NCBI GenBank assembly: GCA_027451885.1
Contig: DAIDHX010000218.1
Span: 1 to 64,000, forward strand
Source of the DNA: Planctomycetales bacterium
GTDB lineage: Bacteria; Planctomycetota; Planctomycetia; Isosphaerales; Isosphaeraceae
DNA: 64,000 nucleotides
Direction of reading: 5' to 3'
Part shown: positions 44,758-54,696 of the stretch, piece after piece
How the letters are laid out: the number at the start of each line of letters is the position of its first letter
How positions within the stretch are numbered: the stretch's first letter is position 1
Notes under the pieces: generated by a model
Told to the model about the DNA's origin: nothing
The model's database searches: none
The model's input: only the letters and a program-made list of their open reading frames with translations
Program-made: the position numbers and the translations under genes

Positions 44758-45804
44758 GTGACAGGTTCCGAAGCAAAGCTGCCAGCGCAAGCCGCGCTCC
44801 GCGGGACTCTGGGCTGGGTCTGGACCGTGCTTGGCCCATTCCTCGGCCTGATTCTCATCACGGGTTTGTTTGCGTATCTCACGCGCGAGACGGGCTCCTT
44901 TCTCACACTGTACAACTGGCGGATCATCGCGGTGCAAACCGTGGTGGTCGGAGTGGCCGCGCTGGGAATGACGCTCATCATGATCTCAGGTGCCATTGAT
45001 CTTTCGGTCGGTTCCACGATCGCGCTCGTGACGGTGGTCGTGGCGCTGATCGTCAAGCGACTCGACCCGGCCATGCCGCTGGCTCTGAAGGGGGGCTTTG
45101 CGCTTGCGCTCGCGATGTGCTCGGGCGTGCTCCTGGGTGGGGTCTGCGGCGCCATCAACGGCGCGCTCACGGCAGGGCTTAAGGTGGTGCCCTTCATCAT
45201 CACCCTGGGCAGCTACAAGGTCTATCGCGGACTGGCCAAGTGGCTCTCATCAAGCACCACGGTTTACGTGCCCTCCGACGCCAAGGCATGGTGGTTCTCC
45301 AGGATTCTCGCCGCCGAGCCCGAACCGCGCTGGCTGCTGGTCGCCCCCGGAGTCTGGGTACTCGCTCTGCTCGCGCTCGTGCTCGCCATCGTGCTCCGGC
45401 AAAGCGTCTTCGGCCGGTACATCTACGCTGTGGGGTCAAACGAGGCCACGGCCAGGCTCTGCGGCGTCAGCGTGCCCCGGGTGCGGGTGTGGGTCTATGC
45501 AATCGCAGGACTGGCGACCGGGCTCGCCGGCGTGCTCCAGTTCGCCTACCTGAGCGCGACCGGCGATTCCACCACGGCCGACGGGCTCGAGCTCCAGGTC
45601 ATCGCCGCCGTGGTCATCGGCGGCGGCAGCCTGAGCGGCGGCGAAGGCAGCGTGCTGGGAACACTCATCGGATGCTTGATCATGTCTGTGCTCAATAATG
45701 GCTGCGTCCACGCCCGGATTCCAAACCCCGCCCAGGACGTTATCATTGGAGTGATCATCGTCGCCGCCGTCACGCTCGACCGCATTCGCCGCGGCAGCCG
45801 TTAG
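44758..45804 (+). CDS. Sugar ABC transporter permease (RbsC type)
   Basis: The 348-aa protein has 8-10 helices and family motifs GMTLIMISGAIDLSVGS, GLKVVPFIITLG and AVGSNEATARLCGV, the last with the EAA-like contact to the ATPase. GTG at 44758 is preceded by AGGGGG and fits the usual N-terminus; the frame is open upstream but not family-like. It completes the importer encoded at 42042-45804. Confidence 0.9.
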   Translation: MTGSEAKLPAQAALRGTLGWVWTVLGPFLGLILITGLFAYLTRETGSFLTLYNWRIIAVQTVVVGVAALGMTLIMISGAIDLSVGSTIALVTVVVALIVKRLDPAMPLALKGGFALALAMCSGVLLGGVCGAINGALTAGLKVVPFIITLGSYKVYRGLAKWLSSSTTVYVPSDAKAWWFSRILAAEPEPRWLLVAPGVWVLALLALVLAIVLRQSVFGRYIYAVGSNEATARLCGVSVPRVRVWVYAIAGLATGLAGVLQFAYLSATGDSTTADGLELQVIAAVVIGGGSLSGGEGSVLGTLIGCLIMSVLNNGCVHARIPNPAQDVIIGVIIVAAVTLDRIRRGSR

Positions 45805-45814
45805 GAGCCACGCC

Positions 45815-46582
45815 ATGCCCTGGGGCACTGTACCGCTCGCACTGCTTGTTAGCCTTTGCGCGTTTCTCGCGACTGGAGCCGCTCAAGTGGAGGACTCAAT
45901 GCCCAAGCCGCCGCCTCCAGGACCACCCCCCAGGCCCACGATCTCCGTGAGCGGGCATGGGGAGATCTCCACCCGGCCCGACATCGTGGAGATCACCCTC
46001 GGCGTCCACACCCGGGCCGACACAGCCCTGGTCGCCGCCCGGCAAAATGGCGAAGTCATGAATCGCATCCTCTCTGTGTGCAAGGAGCGGGGAATTGCCG
46101 AAAAGGACGTCCAAACCGCACGCCTGAACGTCTCACCCCAGTACAACCAACCGACTCCAGGCTCAAATGCTGAATATATCCCCAGGGTGGTCGGGTATAC
46201 CGTCGACAACCAGGTCCGCGTGATTCTGCGCAAGCTGGACTCGATCGCCGAGGTTCTCGACGCCGTGATGAACGCAGGCGCCAACCAGGTCTCGGGCATC
46301 GCCTTCCGCGTGGAACAACCGGAAAAGCTCAGCGATGAAGCCCGCAAACGCGCCATGGCTGACGCCAAACGCAAGGCCACGATCCTGGCGGGCGAGGCCG
46401 GTGTGATCCTCGGCCATCCCCGTTCGATCGTCGAGCATGACGACCGGCCGATCATGGGCGGACCCATGTTCCGCACGAATGCCATGATGGCCGCTCCCGC
46501 TCCCGCGCTCCCCGTCGCCCCCGGAGAGGAAAAGCTTTCCGTCTCGGTCTCCGTCGTCTATGAGCTCGTGATTCCGAAGTAA
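45815..46582 (+). CDS. SIMPL (DUF541) domain exported protein
   Basis: A signal peptide (about 23 residues, to ATGAAQ) precedes a proline-rich spacer and a SIMPL domain: ISVSGHGEISTRPDIVEITLGV is the family opening and ARKRAMADAKRKATILAG the conserved helix. SIMPL proteins are periplasmic and of uncertain function, sometimes linked to oxidative stress. The ribosome site AGGAG spans the stop of the permease gene, so it is probably the operon's last gene. It has 255 aa. Confidence 0.85.
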   Translation: MPWGTVPLALLVSLCAFLATGAAQVEDSMPKPPPPGPPPRPTISVSGHGEISTRPDIVEITLGVHTRADTALVAARQNGEVMNRILSVCKERGIAEKDVQTARLNVSPQYNQPTPGSNAEYIPRVVGYTVDNQVRVILRKLDSIAEVLDAVMNAGANQVSGIAFRVEQPEKLSDEARKRAMADAKRKATILAGEAGVILGHPRSIVEHDDRPIMGGPMFRTNAMMAAPAPALPVAPGEEKLSVSVSVVYELVIPK

Positions 46583-46615
46583 ATCGTGTCGGACGCGCGC
46601 AACGCCAACCTTCAA

Positions 46616-46644
46616 TTGACACCTTTCCATGCCGCAACTACCAT
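46616..46644 (+). promoter_or_regulatory. Candidate promoter upstream of the polysaccharide genes
   Basis: A perfect TTGACA (46616-46621) with TACCAT (46639-46644) after 17 bp lies in the 310-bp gap between the SIMPL and flippase genes. The leader to the ATG at 46895 would be about 245 nt; nothing else was recognised in the gap. Confidence 0.5.
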
Positions 46645-46894
46645 GCGGCCAGACGGTTCGCATGCTCCGAACGCGCGGAAATCGCGTGCCTCCGAAGCCC
46701 GCGGACCGCGTGCACCTTACACAAGTTGACGCTCTGAAGGGTGTCACTGTGTTCAATTTGGCGTCTTTCGAGACCAACGAGCCGAAGTAAAGTTGTAAAG
46801 AGAGGCGAACCGACTAATCTAGGTAGGTTGCAGGCGAGCAGGTAAGTTCGCTGTTATTAACCATGGATCGCCAGCACAAGGAAGTGCGCCCCGC

Positions 46895-48412
46895 ATGGCC
46901 AGCACAATTGACGTCCGGCCTCGCCGAATCCGGGAGGTCCGTCCGAGCGCCCGGCACGCGTGTCCGGGCCGGCGGGCGGCCGATGTGCCTGCGGGACGAC
47001 GTATCGCCTCCAACTTCGCCTGTTTGAGCTCGGCCGAGTTTGTCTCGCGGACGACCTCGGTGATCGTGACGCTCACCCTGGCCCGCCGGCTTGGCGTGGA
47101 AGGGTATGGGCGAATCGAGTTCGCTTTCAACGTGGTTTTCTGGCTCGTGCTGCTCATGCGGGATTCGCACGACCTGATCGTGACCCGCGAGCTTTCGCGC
47201 CATCCGCGGCTGGTGCGCCCGCTGGTCGACCAGGTCATGGCGTACAAGGCGCTTCTGGCTCTCATCCTGTTCTCGGTGCTCACGCTGATCGGTTCGCTGA
47301 CGCTCTCCGCGCGGTCGGACTGGCTGATCCTGGTGCTGTACGGCACGATGCTGTTCACGACCGCGACGGGGGTGGATTACGTCTTCCGCGGCACGGAGCG
47401 CATGGGGCTCGTGGCGATCTCGCTTTGCCTGCGGGTGGCGATTTACGCGATCGGCGTGCTGCTCACGGTCAAGGACGCGAGCCGCATCACCTGGGTTCCG
47501 ATGTGGCTTGCGCTCGGGGAGGCCAGCGGGATCGCGCTTGTCTGGTGGTTCTATCTTAGGCACTATCGCGTGCCTCGGCCCCGGTTGTCGCCGCGTTTCC
47601 TGATGATCATGATTCGCCGCGGGCGCACGGTGTGTGCGATCCAGCTCTCGCAGACGGTGATCAACTCCGCCGACCTGCTCGTGGTCGGTCTGCTTTCCAC
47701 CTGGAGCGAGGTGGGGCTCTATGGCGCGCCGCACCGGATGGTGACGGCGATCCTGACCTTCGGGGTCATCTTGCAGCAGGCCGCGTTCCCCACGCTGGCG
47801 AGGCTCTGGCGCCAGAAGGCCGAGGCCGGGCGCGAGGCCCTCGATTCGCTCGTCGAGGTGCTCATGACTGGGCTTGTGCCCGTGGCCGTAGGCTGTACGA
47901 TCCTGGCCGATCCCCTTGTGCATCTGATCTTGCCGCGGGATTACGCGGGTTCGGGATTTTTGCTCTCGATTGGAATCTGGCGGGCGCCCTTGCTGATCCT
48001 GGCTTACCTCTACCAGACGACTCTGATCGCTCTCAATCGAGAGGCGGTGGGAGTGCGTACACTGGTCTTTGGCGCGGTTGGCATCGGCCCGTTGATCATG
48101 ACGCTGCGGCTGTGGCTGGGACTGCCGGGCGCTGCCTTTGGCGTGATTGTGGTGGGCCTGGGATTGGTTGCGGCGGGTTATGCCACGCTGGCGAGGGAAG
48201 GCCGGGCGCCGGCGTGGCATCATCACCTGGGCCGGCCGCTCGTGGCGGCGGCGGCCATGGCGCCTGTGTGCCTCTTGCTCGAGCACGTGCACGTGCTCGC
48301 GGCGGTGGCCGGCGGCGCGTGTACTTACATCGTGGTCTGGCTTTCGATTGGCGGGATGGGGCACACGCGGCTCTGGAAGAGCACGCTCGTCCCCGCGCAC
48401 CGCAAGGCGTAA
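46895..48412 (+). CDS. Polysaccharide flippase (Wzx-like)
   Basis: The 505-aa membrane protein has about 12-14 helices. ASNFACLSSAEFVSRTTSVIVTL and LARRLGVEGYGRIEFAF are the usual opening of polysaccharide-export (MOP superfamily) proteins, and GLYGAPHRMV the mid-protein motif. It would flip lipid-linked oligosaccharides across the inner membrane. The first 45 residues are arginine-rich and longer than usual. It leads a group with a glycosyltransferase and a YfhO-like protein. Confidence 0.85.
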   Translation: MASTIDVRPRRIREVRPSARHACPGRRAADVPAGRRIASNFACLSSAEFVSRTTSVIVTLTLARRLGVEGYGRIEFAFNVVFWLVLLMRDSHDLIVTRELSRHPRLVRPLVDQVMAYKALLALILFSVLTLIGSLTLSARSDWLILVLYGTMLFTTATGVDYVFRGTERMGLVAISLCLRVAIYAIGVLLTVKDASRITWVPMWLALGEASGIALVWWFYLRHYRVPRPRLSPRFLMIMIRRGRTVCAIQLSQTVINSADLLVVGLLSTWSEVGLYGAPHRMVTAILTFGVILQQAAFPTLARLWRQKAEAGREALDSLVEVLMTGLVPVAVGCTILADPLVHLILPRDYAGSGFLLSIGIWRAPLLILAYLYQTTLIALNREAVGVRTLVFGAVGIGPLIMTLRLWLGLPGAAFGVIVVGLGLVAAGYATLAREGRAPAWHHHLGRPLVAAAAMAPVCLLLEHVHVLAAVAGGACTYIVVWLSIGGMGHTRLWKSTLVPAHRKA

Positions 48413-48460
48413 ACAGCCAGGGCCAGGGCATCGACGCGGCGCGCGGCAAGGAGGTCGCCC

Positions 48461-49756
48461 GTGAAGATCAGGATGATCACCACTTTCTTCGGCCCCCACA
48501 GCTTCGGCGGCGACGCGGCTTACGTCGAGCGCCTGAGCCAGGCGCTTCTGCGCAGGGGGCATGAGGTCCACGTTCATTACTGCGTTGATGCGTTCAACGC
48601 CGTCCGCGGCGATCAGAAGCCGCGCGAATATCAAGCTCCCGAGGGACTTGAGATTCATCCGCTCAAGAGCCCGTTCGGAGTTCTGTCGCCGATTCTCACG
48701 CAGGCGACCGGCAAGCCGTGGCTCAAGACGGGGGGTCTGCGCGAGGCGCTCGACGATCCCGCAACCGATCTCTTCCACTTCCACAACATCTCGCTCGTGG
48801 GCGGGCCGGGCGTGCTCGAGCTGGGGTCGAATCACCATGCACCCCGGATCATGACCGCGCACGAGTACTGGCTCTTCTGCCCAATGCACCTTTTGTGGAA
48901 GAACGGCGAGCGCGCGTGCGACGCCCCCCAATGCCTGCGTTGCATGCTCCGCGACCACAAGCCGCCGCAGCTCTGGCGTGGCACCTCGGCGGTCCCGCGC
49001 GGGCTCTCGAGGCTCAGCACCTTGCTCTTTCCCAGCGCGCACGCCCTGGAGGAGCACCGCAAACGTGGACTCGGCCGCCATGTGCCGCTGGTGCACCTGC
49101 CGCTCTTCTTGCCCGATGGATGGGCCGCGGCCCCCAGGCGCTCGAGCGAGGAGCCAGAAGCCCGCCCCTATCTCGCCGCGGCCGGGCGCCTGGTCGCGAT
49201 GAAGGGCTTTCAGCGCGTCATACCGCTCATGAAGTATCTGCCGGAGGCCGATCTGCGGATCGCCGGCGGCGGGCCTTATGAAAACGAGCTCCGCAAGCTG
49301 GCCGAAGGGTTGACCAACGTCCACTTCGAGGGCCTCTTGCCCGGCCATCGCCTGGCGCGGTTGTTCCGGGGCGCGCGCGGGGTGGTGGTGCCCTCGCTGT
49401 TTCCCGAGATCTTCGGCTACGTGGTGCTGGAAGCGTTCGCGGCCGGCACGCCCGTGGTTGTGCACGAAGGGGGGGGTGCGCTCCAGGAAACCGGCATCCA
49501 AAGCGGCGGCGGGCTCGGCTACACCAGCGACGTTGAGCTGCTCACCGCCATGCGCAGGCTGGTGCATGACGACCGCCTCCGCGCCCAGCTTGCCGCGCGC
49601 GGGCGGCAGACGCTGGAAACGGCCTGGTCCGAGGACACACATCTCGAGGCCTACATGCAGATCGCCACCCAGGGCCGGGCGGATCGTGGGCTCAGCACGC
49701 TCGCCGGTCCGCACGCCTGGCGCAGGGCCGCGCAGCGACGCGCAGTGCCTGACTAG
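48461..49756 (+). CDS. Glycosyltransferase family 4 protein
   Basis: The 431-aa protein has the GT-B fold. Its N-terminal half begins MKIRMITTFFGPHSFGG. The C-terminal half has AAGRLVAMKGF and the E-x7-E type donor-binding region FPEIFGYVVLEAFAAGTPVV. A cysteine-rich insert (CPMHLLWK...CDAPQCLRCML) appears in related GT4 enzymes of exopolysaccharide clusters. It starts at GTG with a perfect AAGGAGGT ribosome site. It probably works with the flippase and YfhO-like protein on surface glycans. Confidence 0.9.
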   Translation: MKIRMITTFFGPHSFGGDAAYVERLSQALLRRGHEVHVHYCVDAFNAVRGDQKPREYQAPEGLEIHPLKSPFGVLSPILTQATGKPWLKTGGLREALDDPATDLFHFHNISLVGGPGVLELGSNHHAPRIMTAHEYWLFCPMHLLWKNGERACDAPQCLRCMLRDHKPPQLWRGTSAVPRGLSRLSTLLFPSAHALEEHRKRGLGRHVPLVHLPLFLPDGWAAAPRRSSEEPEARPYLAAAGRLVAMKGFQRVIPLMKYLPEADLRIAGGGPYENELRKLAEGLTNVHFEGLLPGHRLARLFRGARGVVVPSLFPEIFGYVVLEAFAAGTPVVVHEGGGALQETGIQSGGGLGYTSDVELLTAMRRLVHDDRLRAQLAARGRQTLETAWSEDTHLEAYMQIATQGRADRGLSTLAGPHAWRRAAQRRAVPD

Positions 49757-49794
49757 ATCCCACGCGCGCTGCGCTCGCACCCGGAGCCCCCATC

Positions 49795-52434
49795 GTGTTA
49801 CGCAACTCATATTACAACCTCTTGATATTCGCAGCGCTCGCGATCGCGCTGGGGCTGGCGTTCGGCCGGCTCACACACGCGCCTCGCGGGCTCACGGTCG
49901 ACGCCGAGCGCACCCATGTCGACCGCGCGGATCGATCCCACGCCCGGCCGCCGGGCAACGATCTCACCTTCCTGTTCCTGCCGCATCATCTCGCGATCGC
50001 CGAGCACATCGCCCGCCATGGCCGGCCCCCGCTCTGGGACGACCGCGGCTTTTGCGGCCGGCCGCTCGTGGGCAACCCGCAGGCAGGGCTCTTCTATCCC
50101 CCTGTCTGGCTCGTCTGGATCACAAAGGCGCCCTGGTTGTTCGGCTGGATCACGCTTACCCACCTGCTCGCGGCCGGGCTCGGGATGTATCGGCTGGCGA
50201 GAGCCATGCACACTTCGAGGACCGCCGCGGTGGTCGCGGGCCTGGTCTATGAGCTGTCGCCGCTCTCGATCGCGCATGTGGCCGAGGGGCATTTGCCCCA
50301 CATCTGGTCCGCGGCGTATTACCCGTGGGCGTTCTGGGCGCTCATTCGTGCGCTCCGCGGCGAGAACGGAGCCTACCCCGTACTCGCGCTTGTGATCGCG
50401 CTTTCGTTCCTGCCGGGGCATCCCCAGGAATGGCTTCTCCTGGTGCTCGCGGTCACGGCGTGGATTGGCGTGGACGCGGCCGGGCGCATGCTGGCGCGTC
50501 AGGGCGTGCCTGGGCGTCCGCTCGCCGCGGCCGGCGCGGTTGGGCTTTCGCTCGCGCTCGTTGCGCTCGACCTCGCGCCCCAGGCGGCCACGCTGCCGGT
50601 TCTGCGCCAGGATCACACTTCGAAAGATGCTGTGGTGCCTACGCACTATTCGCTCCATCCCCGGAACTTGCTCCAGCTTCTCGAGCCTACCGCGCTCGGC
50701 GGCCCGACCGATTACTTCGGCGGTGATAATTACTGGGAGACGGTCTACTCGATCGGGCTCGCGCCCCTGTCCCTTGCTCTCTTCGCAATGCTCTTTCACT
50801 CGGATCGCACCCGTATGCGGCCCTGGCTGCTGTTGCTCATCATCGCGACGTGGTTCGCGTGCGGCCGCGCGGCGGGGCTCGAGCCGCTCGCCAAGCTTCT
50901 GATCCCGGGCATGAGCTTCCTGCGCGCGCCCGGCCGAGCCCTGTTCCTGGCCCACCTGGCCGCCGCCTTGCTCGCCGGAATCGGCCTCGACACGCTCGCT
51001 GCCTGCGCGGAGACTCGCGCCTGGCAACGATGGGCTCGCGCCCTACCCGCACTCGCGCTTGGAACCTTGCTTCTCCTGGGAGCCACGGTCCTCGTTGGTA
51101 AGATGACACACGCGCCCCTGCCCTCACCACTCGAGGCGCGACTCACCGAGCTCGATCGCCTGCGCCTTGCCGGCGAACGGCTCTGCCTCGAACCTCGCGT
51201 CTGGCTCGTCACGCTCTCGCTCGCCTTCCTTTTTGGTCTGGGTGCTCGGCTGCGATCGCGCCCGGCCAGGCGCATCATTGCCGCTTGCGTGGGACTCACA
51301 GGCGCGTGCGAGCTGGCCGCGAGCGCCTACCAGGTTCTGCCGCATTCCGACGCGCTCCACTGGCTCGCCCTCCAGCCCGGCGATCACGCGATCCAGGCAG
51401 CGCTTGCTCCGGGCCCCCCTCGCCCACGCGTCAAGGCGCGCGACGCCGTGTTCACCGATCTGAACGCGGTCTTGCTCGGCGTCGAAAAGACAAACCTCGC
51501 CGATTGGTTCCAGCTCGAGGATTCGAGCCTGCTCGAGGAGCCGATCTACGAGGTCGCGGGGCGTGAGCGACCCTTCGAGAAGACCTTGCCGATGTACGAC
51601 GCGGTGGCCCTGTTTCGCTCCGAGATCCGGCAGGCCGTGCTTGACCGGATGGCGGTCGCCGCGCTCGTCTCGGACCGACCCGAGCCAGGCTGCCCCTGGC
51701 CCGTGGCGAAGCTCCCAGGCGCCCTTCGATCCCCCTTTCTCTACACCAATCCCACGGCCTTGCCGCGGGCGTACGTGGTCCCCCGCGCGGAGGTCGCGAT
51801 CGACTCCACGGCGGGCATTCTGGCTCGCTTCCGCACGCTCGATCCCAGAACCGCGGCGATCCTGGACCACGACCCGCTCGCAGGGCTCGATCCCCGGCAT
51901 CGAGCCACGTTCCACGCCGCCTCGTGGCTGCCCATGGCCAGCGACCGGGTGCGGCTCGAGATCGAGACCGATGCGCCCGCGCTGCTGGTGATCGCCGACG
52001 CCTTCGCTCCGGGCTGGCAGGCGCGGGTGGACGGTAAGCCCGCCCGGATCCACCGCGGCAATCTGGCCCAGCGCGTGCTGGTGATCCCAGGCGCGGGGCG
52101 GCACCTGGTCGAGATGGCATACTGGCCGCCGGGGTTCACGCTTGGCCTCTGGGTTTCGGGTATTGCATGGTGCGTTCTGGGAGTCTGGTGGTTGTCGACA
52201 AGGCGGGCGTGGACAGTTGGCGCGGCCTGCTCAGCGCATCGGAATCGGCTCGGCCACGGCCTCCATCGCATCGGTCGAGGCAACCGGGGCCAGGGCGCGC
52301 GGGAGCTTGATCGTGAACCGGCTGCCGCGCCCGGGCTCGCTCTCGGCGACCAGGTCGCCTCCCATCACCCGCGCGATCCGCTGGGCCACGGCCAGGCCCA
52401 GCCCCACGCCCGGCAGCCCTTGCTTCCGCGCTGA
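49795..52434 (+). CDS. YfhO-family membrane protein
   Basis: The 879-aa protein has about 12 membrane helices in its first 500 residues and a C-terminal extracytoplasmic region with LVIADAFAPGWQARVDG, a YfhO hallmark, followed by a final helix (GLWVSGIAWCVLGVWWL). YfhO proteins are GT-C-like and help to glycosylate lipoteichoic acid or other surface polymers in Firmicutes; the acceptor here is unknown. It starts at GTG. An oddity is that no stop follows the last helix: the frame runs about 75 residues further, antisense to the end of the histidine kinase gene, and this tail is Arg/His/Gly-rich and not family-like. Confidence 0.8.
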   Translation: MLRNSYYNLLIFAALAIALGLAFGRLTHAPRGLTVDAERTHVDRADRSHARPPGNDLTFLFLPHHLAIAEHIARHGRPPLWDDRGFCGRPLVGNPQAGLFYPPVWLVWITKAPWLFGWITLTHLLAAGLGMYRLARAMHTSRTAAVVAGLVYELSPLSIAHVAEGHLPHIWSAAYYPWAFWALIRALRGENGAYPVLALVIALSFLPGHPQEWLLLVLAVTAWIGVDAAGRMLARQGVPGRPLAAAGAVGLSLALVALDLAPQAATLPVLRQDHTSKDAVVPTHYSLHPRNLLQLLEPTALGGPTDYFGGDNYWETVYSIGLAPLSLALFAMLFHSDRTRMRPWLLLLIIATWFACGRAAGLEPLAKLLIPGMSFLRAPGRALFLAHLAAALLAGIGLDTLAACAETRAWQRWARALPALALGTLLLLGATVLVGKMTHAPLPSPLEARLTELDRLRLAGERLCLEPRVWLVTLSLAFLFGLGARLRSRPARRIIAACVGLTGACELAASAYQVLPHSDALHWLALQPGDHAIQAALAPGPPRPRVKARDAVFTDLNAVLLGVEKTNLADWFQLEDSSLLEEPIYEVAGRERPFEKTLPMYDAVALFRSEIRQAVLDRMAVAALVSDRPEPGCPWPVAKLPGALRSPFLYTNPTALPRAYVVPRAEVAIDSTAGILARFRTLDPRTAAILDHDPLAGLDPRHRATFHAASWLPMASDRVRLEIETDAPALLVIADAFAPGWQARVDGKPARIHRGNLAQRVLVIPGAGRHLVEMAYWPPGFTLGLWVSGIAWCVLGVWWLSTRRAWTVGAACSAHRNRLGHGLHRIGRGNRGQGARELDREPAAAPGLALGDQVASHHPRDPLGHGQAQPHARQPLLPR

Positions 52435-53754
52435 TTCCGAGCGGAAGAATGGGTCGTAAACGCGGCCCAGATCCGCCGCGGAGATCCCCTGCCCTCGATC
52501 TCGCACGGCGAGCTCAACCTCGCGCTCCGCCGCCTCCACGGTGATCTCCACCGGCGTCCCAGCCTGGCTGTACTTGACGGCGTTCTCAATCAGGTTGTCG
52601 ACCAACTGGCAAAAGAGAGCGGGATGCACCGCAACGTGAACCGGCTCAGCGGGAACATGAAGCACGAGATCGCTGCCGCGTTCGCGCTTGATCCAGTCCT
52701 CGAGCTGCGTCTGGAGCCAACCGCCAAGCTCGAGCGATTCGAGCGCGGGGCGGGCGGATTCGGCATCGGCGCGCGCCAGGAAGAGCAGCGCCTCGACGAT
52801 GCGCCAGAGCCGCACTGCGTCGCCACGAAGCTGGTCGAGAATGCGCTCGTGTTCGGCAACGGTTCGAGACCTGCGCCGGGCAACATCGACAGTCGCGATC
52901 AGGCCGGCCAGCGGCGTGCGAAGCTGGTGCGATGCCTGACCCGCGAACTGCTGCTGCCGCTCGAGCGCTTCGTGCAGCCGGTCGAGTACCGAGTTGAACT
53001 CGGCCGCGAATTGCTCGAGCTCGTCCCCCGTCCCCGGGCTGGGCAAGCGTAGCGCACGATCGTTGACCGGCATCGTACGCGCGATCTCGGCCATTTGCTG
53101 GATGGGAGCAAGTGCCCTGCGCCCAAACCGCCGGCCCGTCGCCGCCGCGCCGACCCAGAGCAAGGTCGAGATCGCCGCGAGCGCCACGAAGAGCATGCTG
53201 CGATTCGATTCCAGAGGCACGCGCGAACGCCAGACCGTGAGCAAGGGCGGAATCCGCGGCGGTCCCCCCCGCCCGCGAAATCCCCGGCCAACGCTCGACT
53301 CACGCGGCTCGTGCTCATCCCGTCTTCCCGCCGCCCGCCCGGGATCGTTCTCCTCGCGCCTTGGCGGCGACAGCCCCCGATTCAACCCCTGCCACAGCCT
53401 GCGCATCGCGTCGGGCCCACGCGTCATCACGCGATAGCGCACGCCGTCGTCCCCCATCATGTCGAAGACCGTTTCCTTCTGGGCAAGCGCCCGCTCAATC
53501 GAAAACGGCGGCCGAGACCAGCCCTCCGCCCAGCCGCCGGCCCGCTTCGGCTCCGGTCCCAGAAGCGCCCAACCCACCCGCGCATCATCGGCGGACTTGC
53601 CAGGCGCAAGCCGGTCCACCGCGGCCTTGAGCTCGCCGTCGAACTCCTTCTGGAGCCAGACGCTCCCAAGCGCATAGAGACTCGCCGAAAAGCCCCCGAG
53701 CGCCACCGCGAGCGCCAGCAAGAAAAAGACGGAGAACCGCCCGACCAGAGTCAT
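52231..53754 (-). CDS. Sensor histidine kinase
   Basis: The 507-aa sensor has two membrane helices (about residues 8-30 and 188-208) that enclose a periplasmic domain rich in Arg and Gly, then a HAMP-like linker, a dimerisation domain with phospho-accepting H276 in ASHQLRTPL, and a catalytic domain with N-box LIENAVKYS, DRGQGIS and GVGLGLAVAQRIA. The start overlaps the response regulator stop by four bases (ATGA). The signal is unknown. Its 3' end overlaps the YfhO-like gene by 204 bp in antisense. Confidence 0.9.
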   Translation of the reverse strand: MTLVGRFSVFFLLALAVALGGFSASLYALGSVWLQKEFDGELKAAVDRLAPGKSADDARVGWALLGPEPKRAGGWAEGWSRPPFSIERALAQKETVFDMMGDDGVRYRVMTRGPDAMRRLWQGLNRGLSPPRREENDPGRAAGRRDEHEPRESSVGRGFRGRGGPPRIPPLLTVWRSRVPLESNRSMLFVALAAISTLLWVGAAATGRRFGRRALAPIQQMAEIARTMPVNDRALRLPSPGTGDELEQFAAEFNSVLDRLHEALERQQQFAGQASHQLRTPLAGLIATVDVARRRSRTVAEHERILDQLRGDAVRLWRIVEALLFLARADAESARPALESLELGGWLQTQLEDWIKRERGSDLVLHVPAEPVHVAVHPALFCQLVDNLIENAVKYSQAGTPVEITVEAAEREVELAVRDRGQGISAADLGRVYDPFFRSESARKQGLPGVGLGLAVAQRIARVMGGDLVAESEPGRGSRFTIKLPRALAPVASTDAMEAVAEPIPMR

Positions 53755-54461
53755 GATCGCCCCTCCGAGGATACCGGGGGATCGCCAAACTGGTAGCCGC
53801 GCCCACGCACCGTGTGGATCACCCGCTCGCCCCGCGCCTCGAGCTTGCGCCTGAGCTCCTTGATATGCACGTCCAGCGTGTTCGACACGAAATCGTATTC
53901 CTCGCCCCAGACCTCGCCATAGATCCGCGCCCGCGACAGCACTTCCCCCTTGTGCCGCAGAAAGAAGATCAAGAGGCTGAGCTCCTTGGTCGTCAGGTCG
54001 AGCGGCCTGTCGACGCGAAACGCCCGCCGCGAGACCACGTCGACCCGTAGATCACCGAACGCCAGCGCGAGCTCCTCGTTCGCCTTCCGCCTCCGCACCA
54101 GCGCCCGCACGCGGGCGAGCAGCTCATCAAAAGCGAACGGCTTGCACAGATAATCATCCGCCCCCGCGTCGAGCCCGGCCACGCGATCGCCCACGGCGTC
54201 CCGGGCCGTCAGAAAGAGCACGGGCGTGTCCCGACCCTGGCGGCGATGCTCCTCGAGCACCGCCAGCCCGTCCTGCCCAGGCAGCCACCAGTCCAGAATC
54301 GCCAGGTCCCAGTTCTGGTCGCGCAGCAGCTTCTCGGCCGCGTTGCCGTCCCCCGCGTGCACGACCGCGTAACCTTCATCCAGCAGTCCCGACGTGATCG
54401 AAAGCGCCAGGCTTTCGTCGTCCTCGACCACCAGGATCCGACTCGCAGGCTCGATCGCCAT
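53751..54461 (-). CDS. OmpR-family response regulator
   Basis: The N-terminal receiver domain has the acidic pair in VVEDDES, the phospho-accepting aspartate in AILDWWLPG, and the T and K positions FLTAR and CKPFAF. The C-terminal domain is a winged helix with LTTKELSLLIFFLRHKGEVLS and TVRGRGYQF, as in OmpR/PhoB regulators. It has 236 aa from the ATG at 54461. It is translationally coupled to the kinase, with which it forms a two-component system. Its targets are not evident. Confidence 0.95.
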   Translation of the reverse strand: MAIEPASRILVVEDDESLALSITSGLLDEGYAVVHAGDGNAAEKLLRDQNWDLAILDWWLPGQDGLAVLEEHRRQGRDTPVLFLTARDAVGDRVAGLDAGADDYLCKPFAFDELLARVRALVRRRKANEELALAFGDLRVDVVSRRAFRVDRPLDLTTKELSLLIFFLRHKGEVLSRARIYGEVWGEEYDFVSNTLDVHIKELRRKLEARGERVIHTVRGRGYQFGDPPVSSEGRS

Positions 54462-54696
54462 CGCTCGCCTCGCCATTCGCTTCGAAGGACGCCCGCATCC
54501 GCTTCATCATATCCCGGTTGAAGCTCATGCGAGCAGCCAGGATCAGACAGGTGAAGAAAAACTCATGACCCAGGGGGCTACTCAAGGCGCGCGGTTGGCG
54601 CAACAATCCGTGTGGTCCAGGATCGAGCGCGAGGCGAGCGGCCTCACGCAAGGCCAGGAGCGCCACGTCTCTTTCATCCTCACTGGGAGATCGCAC

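Noticed and set aside
42006-45203. 1065-codon minus frame opposite the ABC importer
   Set aside because: A long open frame produced by high-GC codon use. The plus strand encodes clear ABC proteins.
46814-49810. 998-codon minus frame opposite the flippase and glycosyltransferase genes
   Set aside because: The translation is dominated by Arg, His and Gln without any domain. The plus-strand genes have clear families and ribosome sites.
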